Assembly: GCA_030612345.1 (NCBI GenBank)
Contig: JAUWOB010000038.1
Location: 1 to 7,780, forward strand
Origin: Dehalococcoidia bacterium
Lineage (GTDB): Bacteria; Chloroflexota; Dehalococcoidia; GIF9; AB-539-J10
DNA length: 7,780 bases
Direction: 5' to 3'
Notes under the pieces: generated by a model
What the model was told of the DNA's origin: nothing
Database searches by the model: none
Seen by the model: the letters and a program-made list of their open reading frames with translations, nothing else
Shown: in pieces, positions 1-6,001 of the stretch
Layout of the letters: each line of letters opens with the position of its first letter
Position numbering within the stretch: position 1 is the stretch's first letter
Position numbers and translations under genes: made by a program

Positions 1-527
1 ACATTAGAGGCGCTCCAATTATTGGTGCGACTGCCGGGCTCAAACTCAAGGTGAGCATTCGCAATGATGGCGTGCGCCTCTGCGAAAGTGATTGGCGATT
101 CGTAGGCATAGCGTTCAATTCGAAATCGATCTTCATCGGACAGAGCTTGATGTTGCCGGGACTGAGACAACTCAATCATCTTGCCGCTGTAAAAGTAATC
201 GGGGATGCCGCTGCTGTGGTAGAGCAACTGCTTGATCGTGATTCTTGATGCATGAAGGTACTCCGGAACGTACTTGTCCAGCGTGTCCTGCAGTGAAACC
301 TGCTTCTTGTCAATCAGTTGCATGAGGCACAGTCCCATCAACATCCGCGACTTTGCCGAGATGAGATAAGTGGAATCCTCTGACATTCTCAGGTTGTTCT
401 CGCGATCCGCAAAGCCATATATCTTCCTGTGCACGATCCTGTCATCAACAATGATCACAACCGCGCCGGAAGTATCCCACTTCCCAGCGATTTCATCGAT
501 GCGCTGTGATAGTTTTCTGAAATCCAT
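1..527 (-). CDS. Beta-lactamase-fold (class C/penicillin-binding-protein-like) protein, N-terminal part, probable pseudoenzyme
   Basis: The frame starts at ATG 527 and stays open for 175 codons to the window edge, so the C-terminus is missing. A purine-rich GAGAGAGAAG lies just upstream of the start. The fold is recognisable from AVVIIVDDRIVHRKIYGFADRE (residues 22-43), the MGLCLMQLIDKK helix (64-75) and LLYHSSGIPDY (101-111), which correspond to the usual LLxHxSGIPDY block of serine beta-lactamases, esterases and DD-peptidases. Family members carry SxxK at the start of the first long helix; here the equivalent stretch is ISAKSRM (56-62), which places Ala58 and Arg61 at the catalytic Ser and Lys positions. 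The second motif, YxN after PG, reads PGSRTNNWSASN (164-175) and has no Tyr at the expected place. No signal peptide is visible. I see an uninterrupted frame; loss of hydrolase activity is inferred. The third motif (HxG/KTG) lies outside the window. Confidence 0.8.
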   Translation of the reverse strand, partial: MDFRKLSQRIDEIAGKWDTSGAVVIIVDDRIVHRKIYGFADRENNLRMSEDSTYLISAKSRMLMGLCLMQLIDKKQVSLQDTLDKYVPEYLHASRITIKQLLYHSSGIPDYFYSGKMIELSQSRQHQALSDEDRFRIERYAYESPITFAEAHAIIANAHLEFEPGSRTNNWSASN

Positions 528-631
528 TGTCTTCTCTCTCATTCTGCAGCCTCGCGGCAGCTAAATCTGCGACCCTGCGCATCTGGCTGCGACTCAGACA
601 AACGTCTCACCATGCCCTTGCACTATTCCCA

Positions 632-1972
632 TCATATTCTTGCCCCGCCAACTAAGTCCGGACTCTCGCGTCCCACCTGCCCGCCAGGGCTCGGAGGGCG
701 GGGAGGTACGACCAGTCTGATGAAGAAGCCGGACAAAACACAGAACACACCGAGGTATGTGAAAACAGGGACGAAATCGCCCCCCGTTAGGTCCAACAGG
801 TGACCACTTAGAGAGGGGCCTAGGAGGCCGGAAAGGAAACCGAAGGCGGTGAAGACCAACCCGAAAATCACCCCGAAATGCTTGAGCCCAAAACAGTCGG
901 ATACCAGGGGAGCAGAAACAGCAAACAGCGTCCCGTAAGAAAACCCGATAACGCCGGCCAGAGCCGCGGCGGGTCCCATGGCATCGACATGAGGCAGAAC
1001 GAAATAAGCACAGGCCGCAGCAAAGAAAGCCAAGCTCAGGGTGAGGTGCCTGCCCACGAAGTCAGAAAGAAGGCCGCTCAGAAGGCGGCTCAAGCCATTG
1101 GTTAGGTTGAAGGCGGTTAAGAGCAAGGCAGCAGATTCCATCGCCAACCCTCTGGCCAGCCCAAAGGCTACCGAGAGGGTTACCATGGCTATACCGGCTG
1201 CACCCTGCAGGGCCCACGTCAGCCAGAGAAACCAGAAGCTCCTGGTCCTTACACTCTCCGCTACGGTCAGAGGTTCACCCGCCCGTACAGCCTTTCTCAT
1301 TCGGCCCGTTGGCGGTTCTTTTCCTTCCACCACACTCCGGTTGATATCCGCCCGATTCTTCCCATCTGCTGCTGCCTCTGGCAATACCCCCCCGGGATAA
1401 CCTGCTCTCTCCGGCGTTTCCACGAACAGCGCGCCTATGAGGCCTGTGCCGATGATGAGAAGGGTGAGCAGCCTGTTCATAGGCTCGTCGCCCATAGTGT
1501 CGAGCAGCCTGCTGAACACCGGTGCCATAATAGCGCCCCCGATGCCGAAACACAGGTTGACTACGCCGGAGGCAAGTCCCTTCTTCTGCACAAACCAGCG
1601 CTGCACAGCAGTCAGCCCCGGCAGGTAGATGAAGCAGGAACTGGCACCGGTCAGAAAAGCCCAGAGATATATGAACTGAATGCCTGGCCCATAGGAAGCT
1701 ATAAACAAGGCCAGCCCGCAGATTACTGCGCTGATAGAGACCATCACCCTTGTGTCAGTTCTTTCCTGCCAGTGACCGACCACAAGCATAAAGGTCCCCA
1801 CGCCGGCGAGCATGAAGAACAGCACACTTCCCGTGGCCCCCTCCCCCACGCCGAACATGCTCTGCCATTGTGAAGCCATGACCCCGGGATAGCCGAAGAT
1901 CATCGCGCCCGGCCAGAATATGGCCACGCAGCTGCCCGCAACCGCCAGTACTCCCCTCTTCATGCGGGTCAT
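632..1972 (-). CDS. Major facilitator superfamily transporter, OFA (oxalate:formate antiporter)-like
   Basis: A 446-residue protein with about 12 hydrophobic segments in two halves, separated by a hydrophilic loop at about residues 186-244. Family landmarks are QRWFVQKKGLASGV (124-137, the cytoplasmic RWFxxxRGLAxG block of OxlT-like carriers), RLLSGLLSDFVGR (296-308, a motif-A-like loop in the second half) and DCFGLKHFGVIFGL (359-372), which resembles the FGxKxFGxxYGL block of the OFA family. Such proteins move small carboxylates such as oxalate, formate or lactate across the cytoplasmic membrane; the substrate here cannot be read from sequence. The start is the first ATG, with AAAGGAG 12 nt upstream inside a small hairpin. 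The last 20 or so residues (PPSPGGQVGRESPDLVGGARI) are hydrophilic, follow the final membrane segment, and are encoded across a strong inverted repeat. It appears to be a single-gene unit, 268 nt from yajC and 104 nt from the next gene. Confidence 0.88.
   Translation of the reverse strand: MTRMKRGVLAVAGSCVAIFWPGAMIFGYPGVMASQWQSMFGVGEGATGSVLFFMLAGVGTFMLVVGHWQERTDTRVMVSISAVICGLALFIASYGPGIQFIYLWAFLTGASSCFIYLPGLTAVQRWFVQKKGLASGVVNLCFGIGGAIMAPVFSRLLDTMGDEPMNRLLTLLIIGTGLIGALFVETPERAGYPGGVLPEAAADGKNRADINRSVVEGKEPPTGRMRKAVRAGEPLTVAESVRTRSFWFLWLTWALQGAAGIAMVTLSVAFGLARGLAMESAALLLTAFNLTNGLSRLLSGLLSDFVGRHLTLSLAFFAAACAYFVLPHVDAMGPAAALAGVIGFSYGTLFAVSAPLVSDCFGLKHFGVIFGLVFTAFGFLSGLLGPSLSGHLLDLTGGDFVPVFTYLGVFCVLSGFFIRLVVPPRPPSPGGQVGRESPDLVGGARI
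675..707. repeat. Strong inverted repeat in the 3' end of the MFS gene
   Basis: The arms ACCTGCCCGCC (675-685) and GGCGGGGAGGT (697-707) are complementary except for one position and enclose an 11-nt loop. The repeat lies inside the coding frame, 41 nt before the stop codon on the minus strand, and encodes part of the Pro/Gly-rich tail. There is no U-run, so it is not a classic intrinsic terminator. It could protect the mRNA 3' end, be a REP-like element captured by the gene, or be incidental in GC-rich sequence. Confidence 0.6.
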
Positions 1973-1983
1973 CTAAGCTGCCC

Positions 1984-1998
1984 GCTCCTTTCAGGAGC
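1984..1998 (-). promoter_or_regulatory. Hairpin that contains the Shine-Dalgarno sequence of the MFS gene
   Basis: On the minus strand the leader reads GCTCCT GAA AGGAGC, a perfect 6-bp stem with a 3-nt loop. The AGGAG of the downstream arm is the only good ribosome binding site for the ATG at 1972, at 12 nt spacing. Folding would therefore hide the site; an effect on translation is inferred. The rest of the gap to yajC (1999-2240) shows no gene and no terminator I can support. Confidence 0.5.
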
Positions 1999-2240
1999 AG
2001 TGACACCGTTACATTGTTTCATTGGATTCTTGGCTTCGTGAGAAAGCAAGGGACGTTATCGAGCCCCGCCCAAGAGTTTCGAGAATCATGACAGGATGCT
2101 CTTCCCCATAATCGACAGGCAAAAGAGTGAGCCGACATTCACCGGATACGGGTTTACCGAAGCTGCCACGGTACAAGCTTCAAAAATACCTCACTACCCG
2201 CCTGCCTGATGGTGCACAACCAATGCCGCAACTCCTGGCC

Positions 2241-2540
2241 TCAGAACACTCTTTGCTCACTTTCGCCGACATCTTGTTTGCCTAGTATGCTGCTTCTGGC
2301 AACTCTCATTGTTGCTCCCGACTCTATCTTCAGAAGCACAGTATCCTCACCGAGACTTTCGATTTGTCCGTAGATTCCGCCAGCTATAATCACCTTGTCC
2401 CCCACTCTCACTTCCTTCGTTAGCACGTCATGCTCTTTCTGTTGCTTCTGCCTGGGCCTGATCATCAAGAAGTACATAACGGCAAAAATCGCCACCAAGA
2501 AGATGATCATTGGCCATATTGACCCGCCGTTTGCGTCCAT
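2241..2540 (-). CDS. yajC: Preprotein translocase subunit YajC
   Basis: A 99-residue protein with the standard YajC layout: a short N-terminus, one membrane helix (about residues 8-27), then the diagnostic FLMIRPRQKQQKEH (24-37) and a small soluble beta domain with the VRVGDKVIIAGGIYGQI block (45-60). YajC is an accessory subunit that associates with SecDF and the SecYEG translocon in the cytoplasmic membrane. The length is within the family's usual range. The start is well supported by AAAGGAGG a few nucleotides upstream of the ATG. It lies 18 nt downstream of miaB on the same strand, which suggests one transcript. In many bacteria yajC sits beside tgt or secDF; neither is in this window. 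Confidence 0.95.
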   Translation of the reverse strand: MDANGGSIWPMIIFLVAIFAVMYFLMIRPRQKQQKEHDVLTKEVRVGDKVIIAGGIYGQIESLGEDTVLLKIESGATMRVARSSILGKQDVGESEQRVF

Positions 2541-2558
2541 GTGCCCTCCTTTATCTGG

Positions 2559-3872
2559 TTATTTTGTTACCTCTCCTACGAGTGACCAGGGACTCGTTCT
2601 CCCAATGTGGACCCTGGCTAACCGGCCCAGCCAGTCGCCGGCATCCTCGAAGAATACGAGCTTATTACCCCGGCTGCGGCCGAACCATTTCCCCTTCTTT
2701 CTGCCTTCTACCAGCACCTCCACCTCCCTGCCCTGGAGCTGCGCATTGATCTGGCCAGCTATAACGGCTTGGCGCTCCTCGATCTTGTTGAGCCTTTTCT
2801 TCTTCACCTCTGACGGGACATCATTGTGGTATTCCCTCGAGGCAACGGTACCGGGGCGCGGAGAATAGGCCGCTGCATGAACAACATCGAACCTCATTTC
2901 CGTGACCAGAGCCAGGCTGTGCTCGAATTGCTCCTCTGTTTCGCCGGGAAAGCCAACGATTATATCAGTGCTCAGCGATATTTGAGAAATCCTGCGGCGA
3001 ATGATGCGGACAAGCTCCCTGTATTGTTCCACGCTATATCCTCTCCTCATGGCCCTCAGTATATCATTGTCGCCAGCCTGAACAGGCAGCTCCAAATGCT
3101 CACAGACCTTGTCCAGAGAAGCTACAGCGTCTATCAACTTCGGGCTTATGTCCTTGGGATGATTTGTCAGAAAGCGAATCCTGTTAATGCCATCAATGCT
3201 GCCTAGTTTGTTCAGCAGATCAGCCAGGTCGGGATGCCCGGGCAAATCGTGCCCGTAAGAATCAACATTCTGACCCAGCAGGATTACCTCTCTTGTGCCT
3301 CGCCTGGCTAGCTCGTTCACCTCACAAACTATCTCCTCCAGAGGGCGACTCACCTCCCTCCCTCGCCTGTAGGGCACAATGCAGTACGAGCAAAAATTGT
3401 CGCAGCCCTGAATTATGGGCACAAAGGCGCATGGCGAGGCAGGCCTGGAGGTGTTATTGCGCTCAGCCGAGGCTCTGAGCGCCGCCAAGGGATAACTCAG
3501 CGATTCCTGCTCGACGGATGCGCCCGGCCTCTCACACCAGGCAATCAGATCGGAATAAGCGCCAGGCTTGAACAGCAAGTCGACGTGAGGAAATCGTCTC
3601 TCCAATTCCTCGCTGTCGGAGTTGACCAAACAGCCGGTAACGAGTATCTGGAGTCCCGAGTGTTTGTCCTTCATGCCTTTCAGCAGACCGAGAGTGCCCA
3701 GCACCTTATCCTCTGCGCTTTGCCTTACCACACATGTATTGAGGACCACTAAGTCGGCATCGGAAAGAGAGTTCACCCCCTGATAGCCGGCAGAGTCCAA
3801 ATAGCCAGCAATTCGCTGAGATTCTGCCTTATTCATCTGGCAGCCGACGGTCCAAACAAAGTAGCGCCGCAT
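2559..3872 (-). CDS. miaB: tRNA-2-methylthio-N6-dimethylallyladenosine synthase MiaB
   Basis: A radical-SAM methylthiotransferase of 437 residues that converts i6A37 to ms2i6A37 in tRNAs reading UNN codons. All three domains are visible. The N-terminal MTTase domain has the Fe-S ligands Cys11 (TVGCQMNKAE), Cys47 (NTCVVRQSAEDK) and Cys81 (VTGCLVN). The radical-SAM core has CxxxCxxC at Cys157, Cys161 and Cys164 (GCDNFCSYC), followed by PYRRGREVSRP and ELPVQAGDNDILRAMRRGY. A C-terminal TRAM domain covers about residues 370-436. The NTCxVRxxAEDK and RGREVSRP blocks favour MiaB over RimO or MtaB. The length is typical. The ATG at 3872 is preceded by a modest GAAGG about 10 nt away. yajC follows after 18 nt. 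miaA, which makes the substrate, is not in the window. Confidence 0.95.
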   Translation of the reverse strand: MRRYFVWTVGCQMNKAESQRIAGYLDSAGYQGVNSLSDADLVVLNTCVVRQSAEDKVLGTLGLLKGMKDKHSGLQILVTGCLVNSDSEELERRFPHVDLLFKPGAYSDLIAWCERPGASVEQESLSYPLAALRASAERNNTSRPASPCAFVPIIQGCDNFCSYCIVPYRRGREVSRPLEEIVCEVNELARRGTREVILLGQNVDSYGHDLPGHPDLADLLNKLGSIDGINRIRFLTNHPKDISPKLIDAVASLDKVCEHLELPVQAGDNDILRAMRRGYSVEQYRELVRIIRRRISQISLSTDIIVGFPGETEEQFEHSLALVTEMRFDVVHAAAYSPRPGTVASREYHNDVPSEVKKKRLNKIEERQAVIAGQINAQLQGREVEVLVEGRKKGKWFGRSRGNKLVFFEDAGDWLGRLARVHIGRTSPWSLVGEVTK

Positions 3873-3899
3873 AGTATTGTTGCCTTCGCCGCTGACTAT

Positions 3900-3923
3900 C
3901 CAACAGCGCCTTCAACGCTGTGG
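3900..3923 (-). other. Hairpin between the nitroreductase gene and miaB
   Basis: On the minus strand CCACAGCG and CGCTGTTGG can pair over eight positions with one bulged T, around a loop of about 7 nt. The hairpin sits in the 86-nt gap after the nitroreductase stop and about 28 nt before the miaB start. No U-run follows, so it may attenuate, stabilise or process the transcript, or mean nothing. Confidence 0.35.
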
Positions 3924-3958
3924 AGTGCGTCTGCAGTGTCTGAGAATTCCACGTATAT

Positions 3959-4528
3959 CTAGCCGATGATTATATCATCCAAGGGTCGCTTTGGCACGTG
4001 GTGTACCCCTTCGCTATCACGCCAGTACTTGATATCTCCACCGGGGCTAACCGTTTCTACCACTACCGTTTCTCTGGGCTTGCCAAGAGCCAGAACAAGA
4101 AGTATCTCGAATCGTCGCGGTATTTCCAGGGTTTCCCGCAGTCCTTCCTTATCTACCGAAGCAATGATACAGCCGCCCAACCCTCTCTCGGTGGCCCCCA
4201 GCAGGATACTCTGGGCTGCTATTCCGTGGTCGCAGCCAAAAGACCCGCTTATCTCCCTGTCCCCGAGCATGATTATATATGCCGACGCTCTCTCCCCTTC
4301 ACAGGGGCCTGACCAGTCCGCAAGATACCTGGCCCAGGCCAGATGCGCGAATATCGACACGTTTCTTTGAGGCCCGCAGGACAGAATGTACTTGAGCGGC
4401 TGCATGTTTCCCGCCGATGCCGAGAGCCGGGCGAGGTCCACCAGTTCTTTCAGCGTCTCAAGTTTTATGTCAACTTCTCCATGAAACCGCCGGTAGCTTC
4501 TGTTCTTCAGTATCAGATCTCTTATCAT
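3959..4528 (-). CDS. Nitroreductase-family FMN-dependent oxidoreductase
   Basis: A 189-residue protein of the nitroreductase fold, which binds FMN and usually reduces nitro compounds, quinones or flavins with NAD(P)H. FMN-contacting blocks are visible: KNRSYRRF (8-15), LSASAGNMQPLKY (35-47), and GLGGCIIASVDKEGLRETL (116-134) followed by LVLALGKPRE (144-153). The C-terminal YWRDSEGVHHVPKRPLDDI (168-186) is typical of a subgroup annotated simply as nitroreductase family protein in anaerobes. The start is firm: AGGAGG lies 5 nt before the ATG. The stop is 86 nt upstream of miaB on the same strand, so joint transcription is possible but not shown. The physiological substrate cannot be inferred; no partner gene is adjacent. 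Confidence 0.9.
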   Translation of the reverse strand: MIRDLILKNRSYRRFHGEVDIKLETLKELVDLARLSASAGNMQPLKYILSCGPQRNVSIFAHLAWARYLADWSGPCEGERASAYIIMLGDREISGSFGCDHGIAAQSILLGATERGLGGCIIASVDKEGLRETLEIPRRFEILLVLALGKPRETVVVETVSPGGDIKYWRDSEGVHHVPKRPLDDIIIG

Positions 4529-4628
4529 CTCGACCTCCTGAAATCACCATTAGCCAGCAGCATGAATCCTAACATAATTCTATCGGTCGTTACGAGACCT
4601 TCACTCTTTATCATTCCGCCCCCTTCCG

Positions 4629-4809
4629 TTCTTGCTGTTGCGGGCCTTTCACGACTCGCGATTGCGAGCCCTTCGCTTCCTGTCATTGTGAGCCCTGAGC
4701 TTGTCGAAGAGCGAAGAATCTCAGCTCCGGTCAGGGTAAACTCCGCGCCGCAGCCTCATCACCATTTCCGAGATTGCTTCGTCCCGATGGATCGGAACCC
4801 GCAATGATA
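4629..4809. repeat. Degenerate intergenic repeat cluster, MITE/REP-like
   Basis: Three decayed direct copies of a (gtc)attg(c/t)gagccc-type unit start near 4632, 4658 and 4681. The best preserved (about 4681-4723) has the form CATTGTGAGCCC, a GAGCTTGTCGAAG core, then GAAGAATCTC. A further copy in opposite orientation at about 4769-4809 reads, on the minus strand, CATTGCGGGTTCC followed by GACGAAGCAATCTC. The two outward copies bound about 45 nt. Elements with a cattgcgag head and gaagcaatctc tail are, from general knowledge, widespread intergenic repeats in several bacterial phyla. There is no transposase gene here, so any mobility would depend on an enzyme supplied elsewhere. Confidence 0.55.
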
Positions 4810-4920
4810 AGAGGAATATCGTTGCAGATGCCAATGATAGCATTTCGGGATTTGCCTGGCTAACCTTCTGTCTCACAGTCTACCCTATTCTTCACCGATG
4901 CCAATCGAATTCTGGAATAA

Positions 4921-4936
4921 TGCTGGAAGACCAGCA
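4921..4936. promoter_or_regulatory. Perfect palindrome upstream of the promoter, possible operator
   Basis: TGCTGG AAGA CCAGCA is a perfect 6-bp dyad with a 4-nt spacer, placed 7 nt upstream of the -35 element at 4944. Its position suits an activator site; it could also be a small hairpin. No regulator gene in the window points to a ligand. Confidence 0.3.
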
Positions 4937-4943
4937 AGAGCCA

Positions 4944-4971
4944 TTGACCATCCACTCGCTCGTGATATAAT
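4944..4971 (+). promoter_or_regulatory. Near-consensus sigma70-type promoter
   Basis: TTGACC (4944-4949) and TATAAT (4966-4971) are separated by 16 nt, so 11 of 12 positions match the consensus. Transcription would start around 4978 on the plus strand, more than 500 nt before the nfeD start codon. It therefore drives either a long leader for the nfeD-slipin operon or a separate non-coding RNA. Confidence 0.6.
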
Positions 4972-5002
4972 AGTATAAAATCAACGTGAGGTTGGTGGTT
5001 AA

Positions 5003-5430
5003 GTGCGTGAATCAGAGGATGGCCGTAGCAGGCTTCTCAATACTGATCTCAGCGGAATCGGCCCTAAGGGCCAGAAGACGGGGAAGCAGCGGCCCGGAGT
5101 GTGGTTGATGGTAACATGGCACATCCGCTTGCTTTGCTGCCAGGCGTTCCTCGGGGTGGTTAGCAGGAGACCAGGATTGTGAAGCTATGTAGGAGGCGCC
5201 TGTGCTGCCTGAAATGCTGCTGGGCGACGAGGGCTGACAGTGTGGGGAGTGATGTGTTATGGATTCCGAGCTGCAATACCTGCAACAAACCTGAACTGCT
5301 AGCCTTGAGCCGGTTGTAGCGCCCTACTATGGCCGATTCAATGGAGAGACTGAACTGCTACGGCTTAGGTTGTACAATCGCGTGAGAACCGTGGTATCAT
5401 TTGACAGAGAACCTATGGGAAGTAGCCTGT
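5003..5430 (+). mobile_element. Possible 5' fragment of a group II intron (domain I) or other structured RNA
   Basis: The segment begins with GTGCG at 5003, the 5' consensus of group II introns (GUGYG). About 370 nt in it contains TTGTACAATC (5370-5379), then GAGAACC (5384-5390), and at 5407-5420 GAGAACCTATGGGA. From memory, the domain I of the Lactococcus Ll.LtrB intron has TTGTACAATC shortly followed by GAGAACCTATGGGAA about 300 nt after its own GTGCG, so both motifs and their rough placement agree. A GGCCC/GGGCC hairpin lies at 5060-5072. No domain V, no 3' splice site and no reverse transcriptase are present, so if this is an intron it is a truncated 5' piece. A dedicated regulatory leader or unclassified ncRNA is the main alternative. 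Confidence 0.33.
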
Positions 5431-5522
5431 GAACAAGTGTTATCATAATACAACCTTGAGTATGGAAATGGCGATCGGCCTTGCTTGTAGTCATTCAGGA
5501 GTCTTAAGGCAGGTATGATGCG

Positions 5523-5999
5523 ATGGCAGAGGCTATAGCAGTACTGTTCTCCAGTTCATGGGTTTGGCTGGTATTCGTAATCATCGGTCTGCTGCTGATT
5601 CTTCTGGAGCTCGTCATCGGCGTAGAGACCACCGGGTTTGACCTGGTATTCCTTGGGTCTGCGTTTGTACTCGGGGGACTGGTGACCTGGCCAGCTCATT
5701 CCTGGGTCGTGACAATAGTCGTAACCAGCATAATCTGTGTAGCCTACATAGCTATCGGCAGGAGATATGTTCACAGGTGGGCTGCCGTACGAAAATCAAG
5801 AACCAACATTGATGCTATCGTCGGCAGGACAGGGACCGTTCTCCGGAGCATATCCAGGAAGGCTGATGGTCGCGTCAAAGTTGGAAATGAAGACTGGAAG
5901 GCAAGAGCAACAGAGGATATTGAAGAGGGTACTGAGATCGTTGTCACGGATGTTACCGGTGCTACGCTGATTGTAGAGAGAAGTAAAGGAGGGCAGTGA
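5523..5999 (+). CDS. NfeD-family membrane protein (short form)
   Basis: A 158-residue protein with an N-terminal membrane region (helices at about residues 12-34, 40-56 and 60-79), a basic linker, and a C-terminal OB-fold domain at about 95-153 ([43 protein letters not shown]). This is the short NfeD form without the ClpP-like serine protease domain. Such proteins work with SPFH/stomatin partners at the cytoplasmic membrane and are thought to influence microdomains or membrane-protein quality control. The ATG at 5523 follows AAGGCAGG at 9 nt; two ATGs just upstream (5515, 5518) are in another frame. Its stop lies 2 nt before the slipin ATG, so the pair is clearly an operon, probably expressed from the promoter at 4944-4971 through a long leader. 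Confidence 0.9.
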   Translation: MAEAIAVLFSSSWVWLVFVIIGLLLILLELVIGVETTGFDLVFLGSAFVLGGLVTWPAHSWVVTIVVTSIICVAYIAIGRRYVHRWAAVRKSRTNIDAIVGRTGTVLRSISRKADGRVKVGNEDWKARATEDIEEGTEIVVTDVTGATLIVERSKGGQ

Positions 6000-6001
6000 A
6001 A

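Larger units (their letters stand above)
4529..5522. other. Divergent intergenic region of about 1 kb without a convincing gene
   Basis: This separates the minus-strand nitroreductase gene from the plus-strand nfeD-slipin operon. In order it contains a stretch with nothing recognised (4529-4628), degenerate tandem and inverted repeats (4629-4809), an AT-richer stretch with a perfect dyad and a near-consensus promoter (4810-4971), and about 540 nt of apparent leader with features of a structured RNA (4972-5522). Frames crossing it are short, lack ribosome binding sites or resemble no family known to me. Confidence 0.7.

Noticed and set aside
2395..2868. Plus-strand frame of 157 codons across yajC and the end of miaB
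   Set aside because: It is antisense to two genes identified by strong family motifs; composition is typical of a shadow frame.
4343..4807. Plus-strand frame of 154 codons overlapping the nitroreductase start and the repeat cluster
   Set aside because: It lies antisense to a well-supported gene and then runs through repetitive intergenic DNA; no ribosome binding site or family similarity.
5003..5182. GTG-started frame of 59 codons in the leader segment
   Set aside because: It has only a weak upstream GAGG, resembles no family I know, is rich in Arg/Cys/Trp in an atypical way, and its GTG coincides with the GTGCG intron-like start. It is better explained as RNA.
5401..5446. TTGACA (5401) with TATCAT (5441) as a proximal nfeD promoter
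   Set aside because: The spacing is 34 nt, far too long, and no good -10 lies at 16-18 nt from the TTGACA.
4972..5522. RNase P RNA, tmRNA or SRP RNA in the non-coding segment
   Set aside because: I looked for their hallmark conserved sequences (for example the RNase P GAGGAAAGTCC block and the tmRNA tRNA-like 3' end) and found none.
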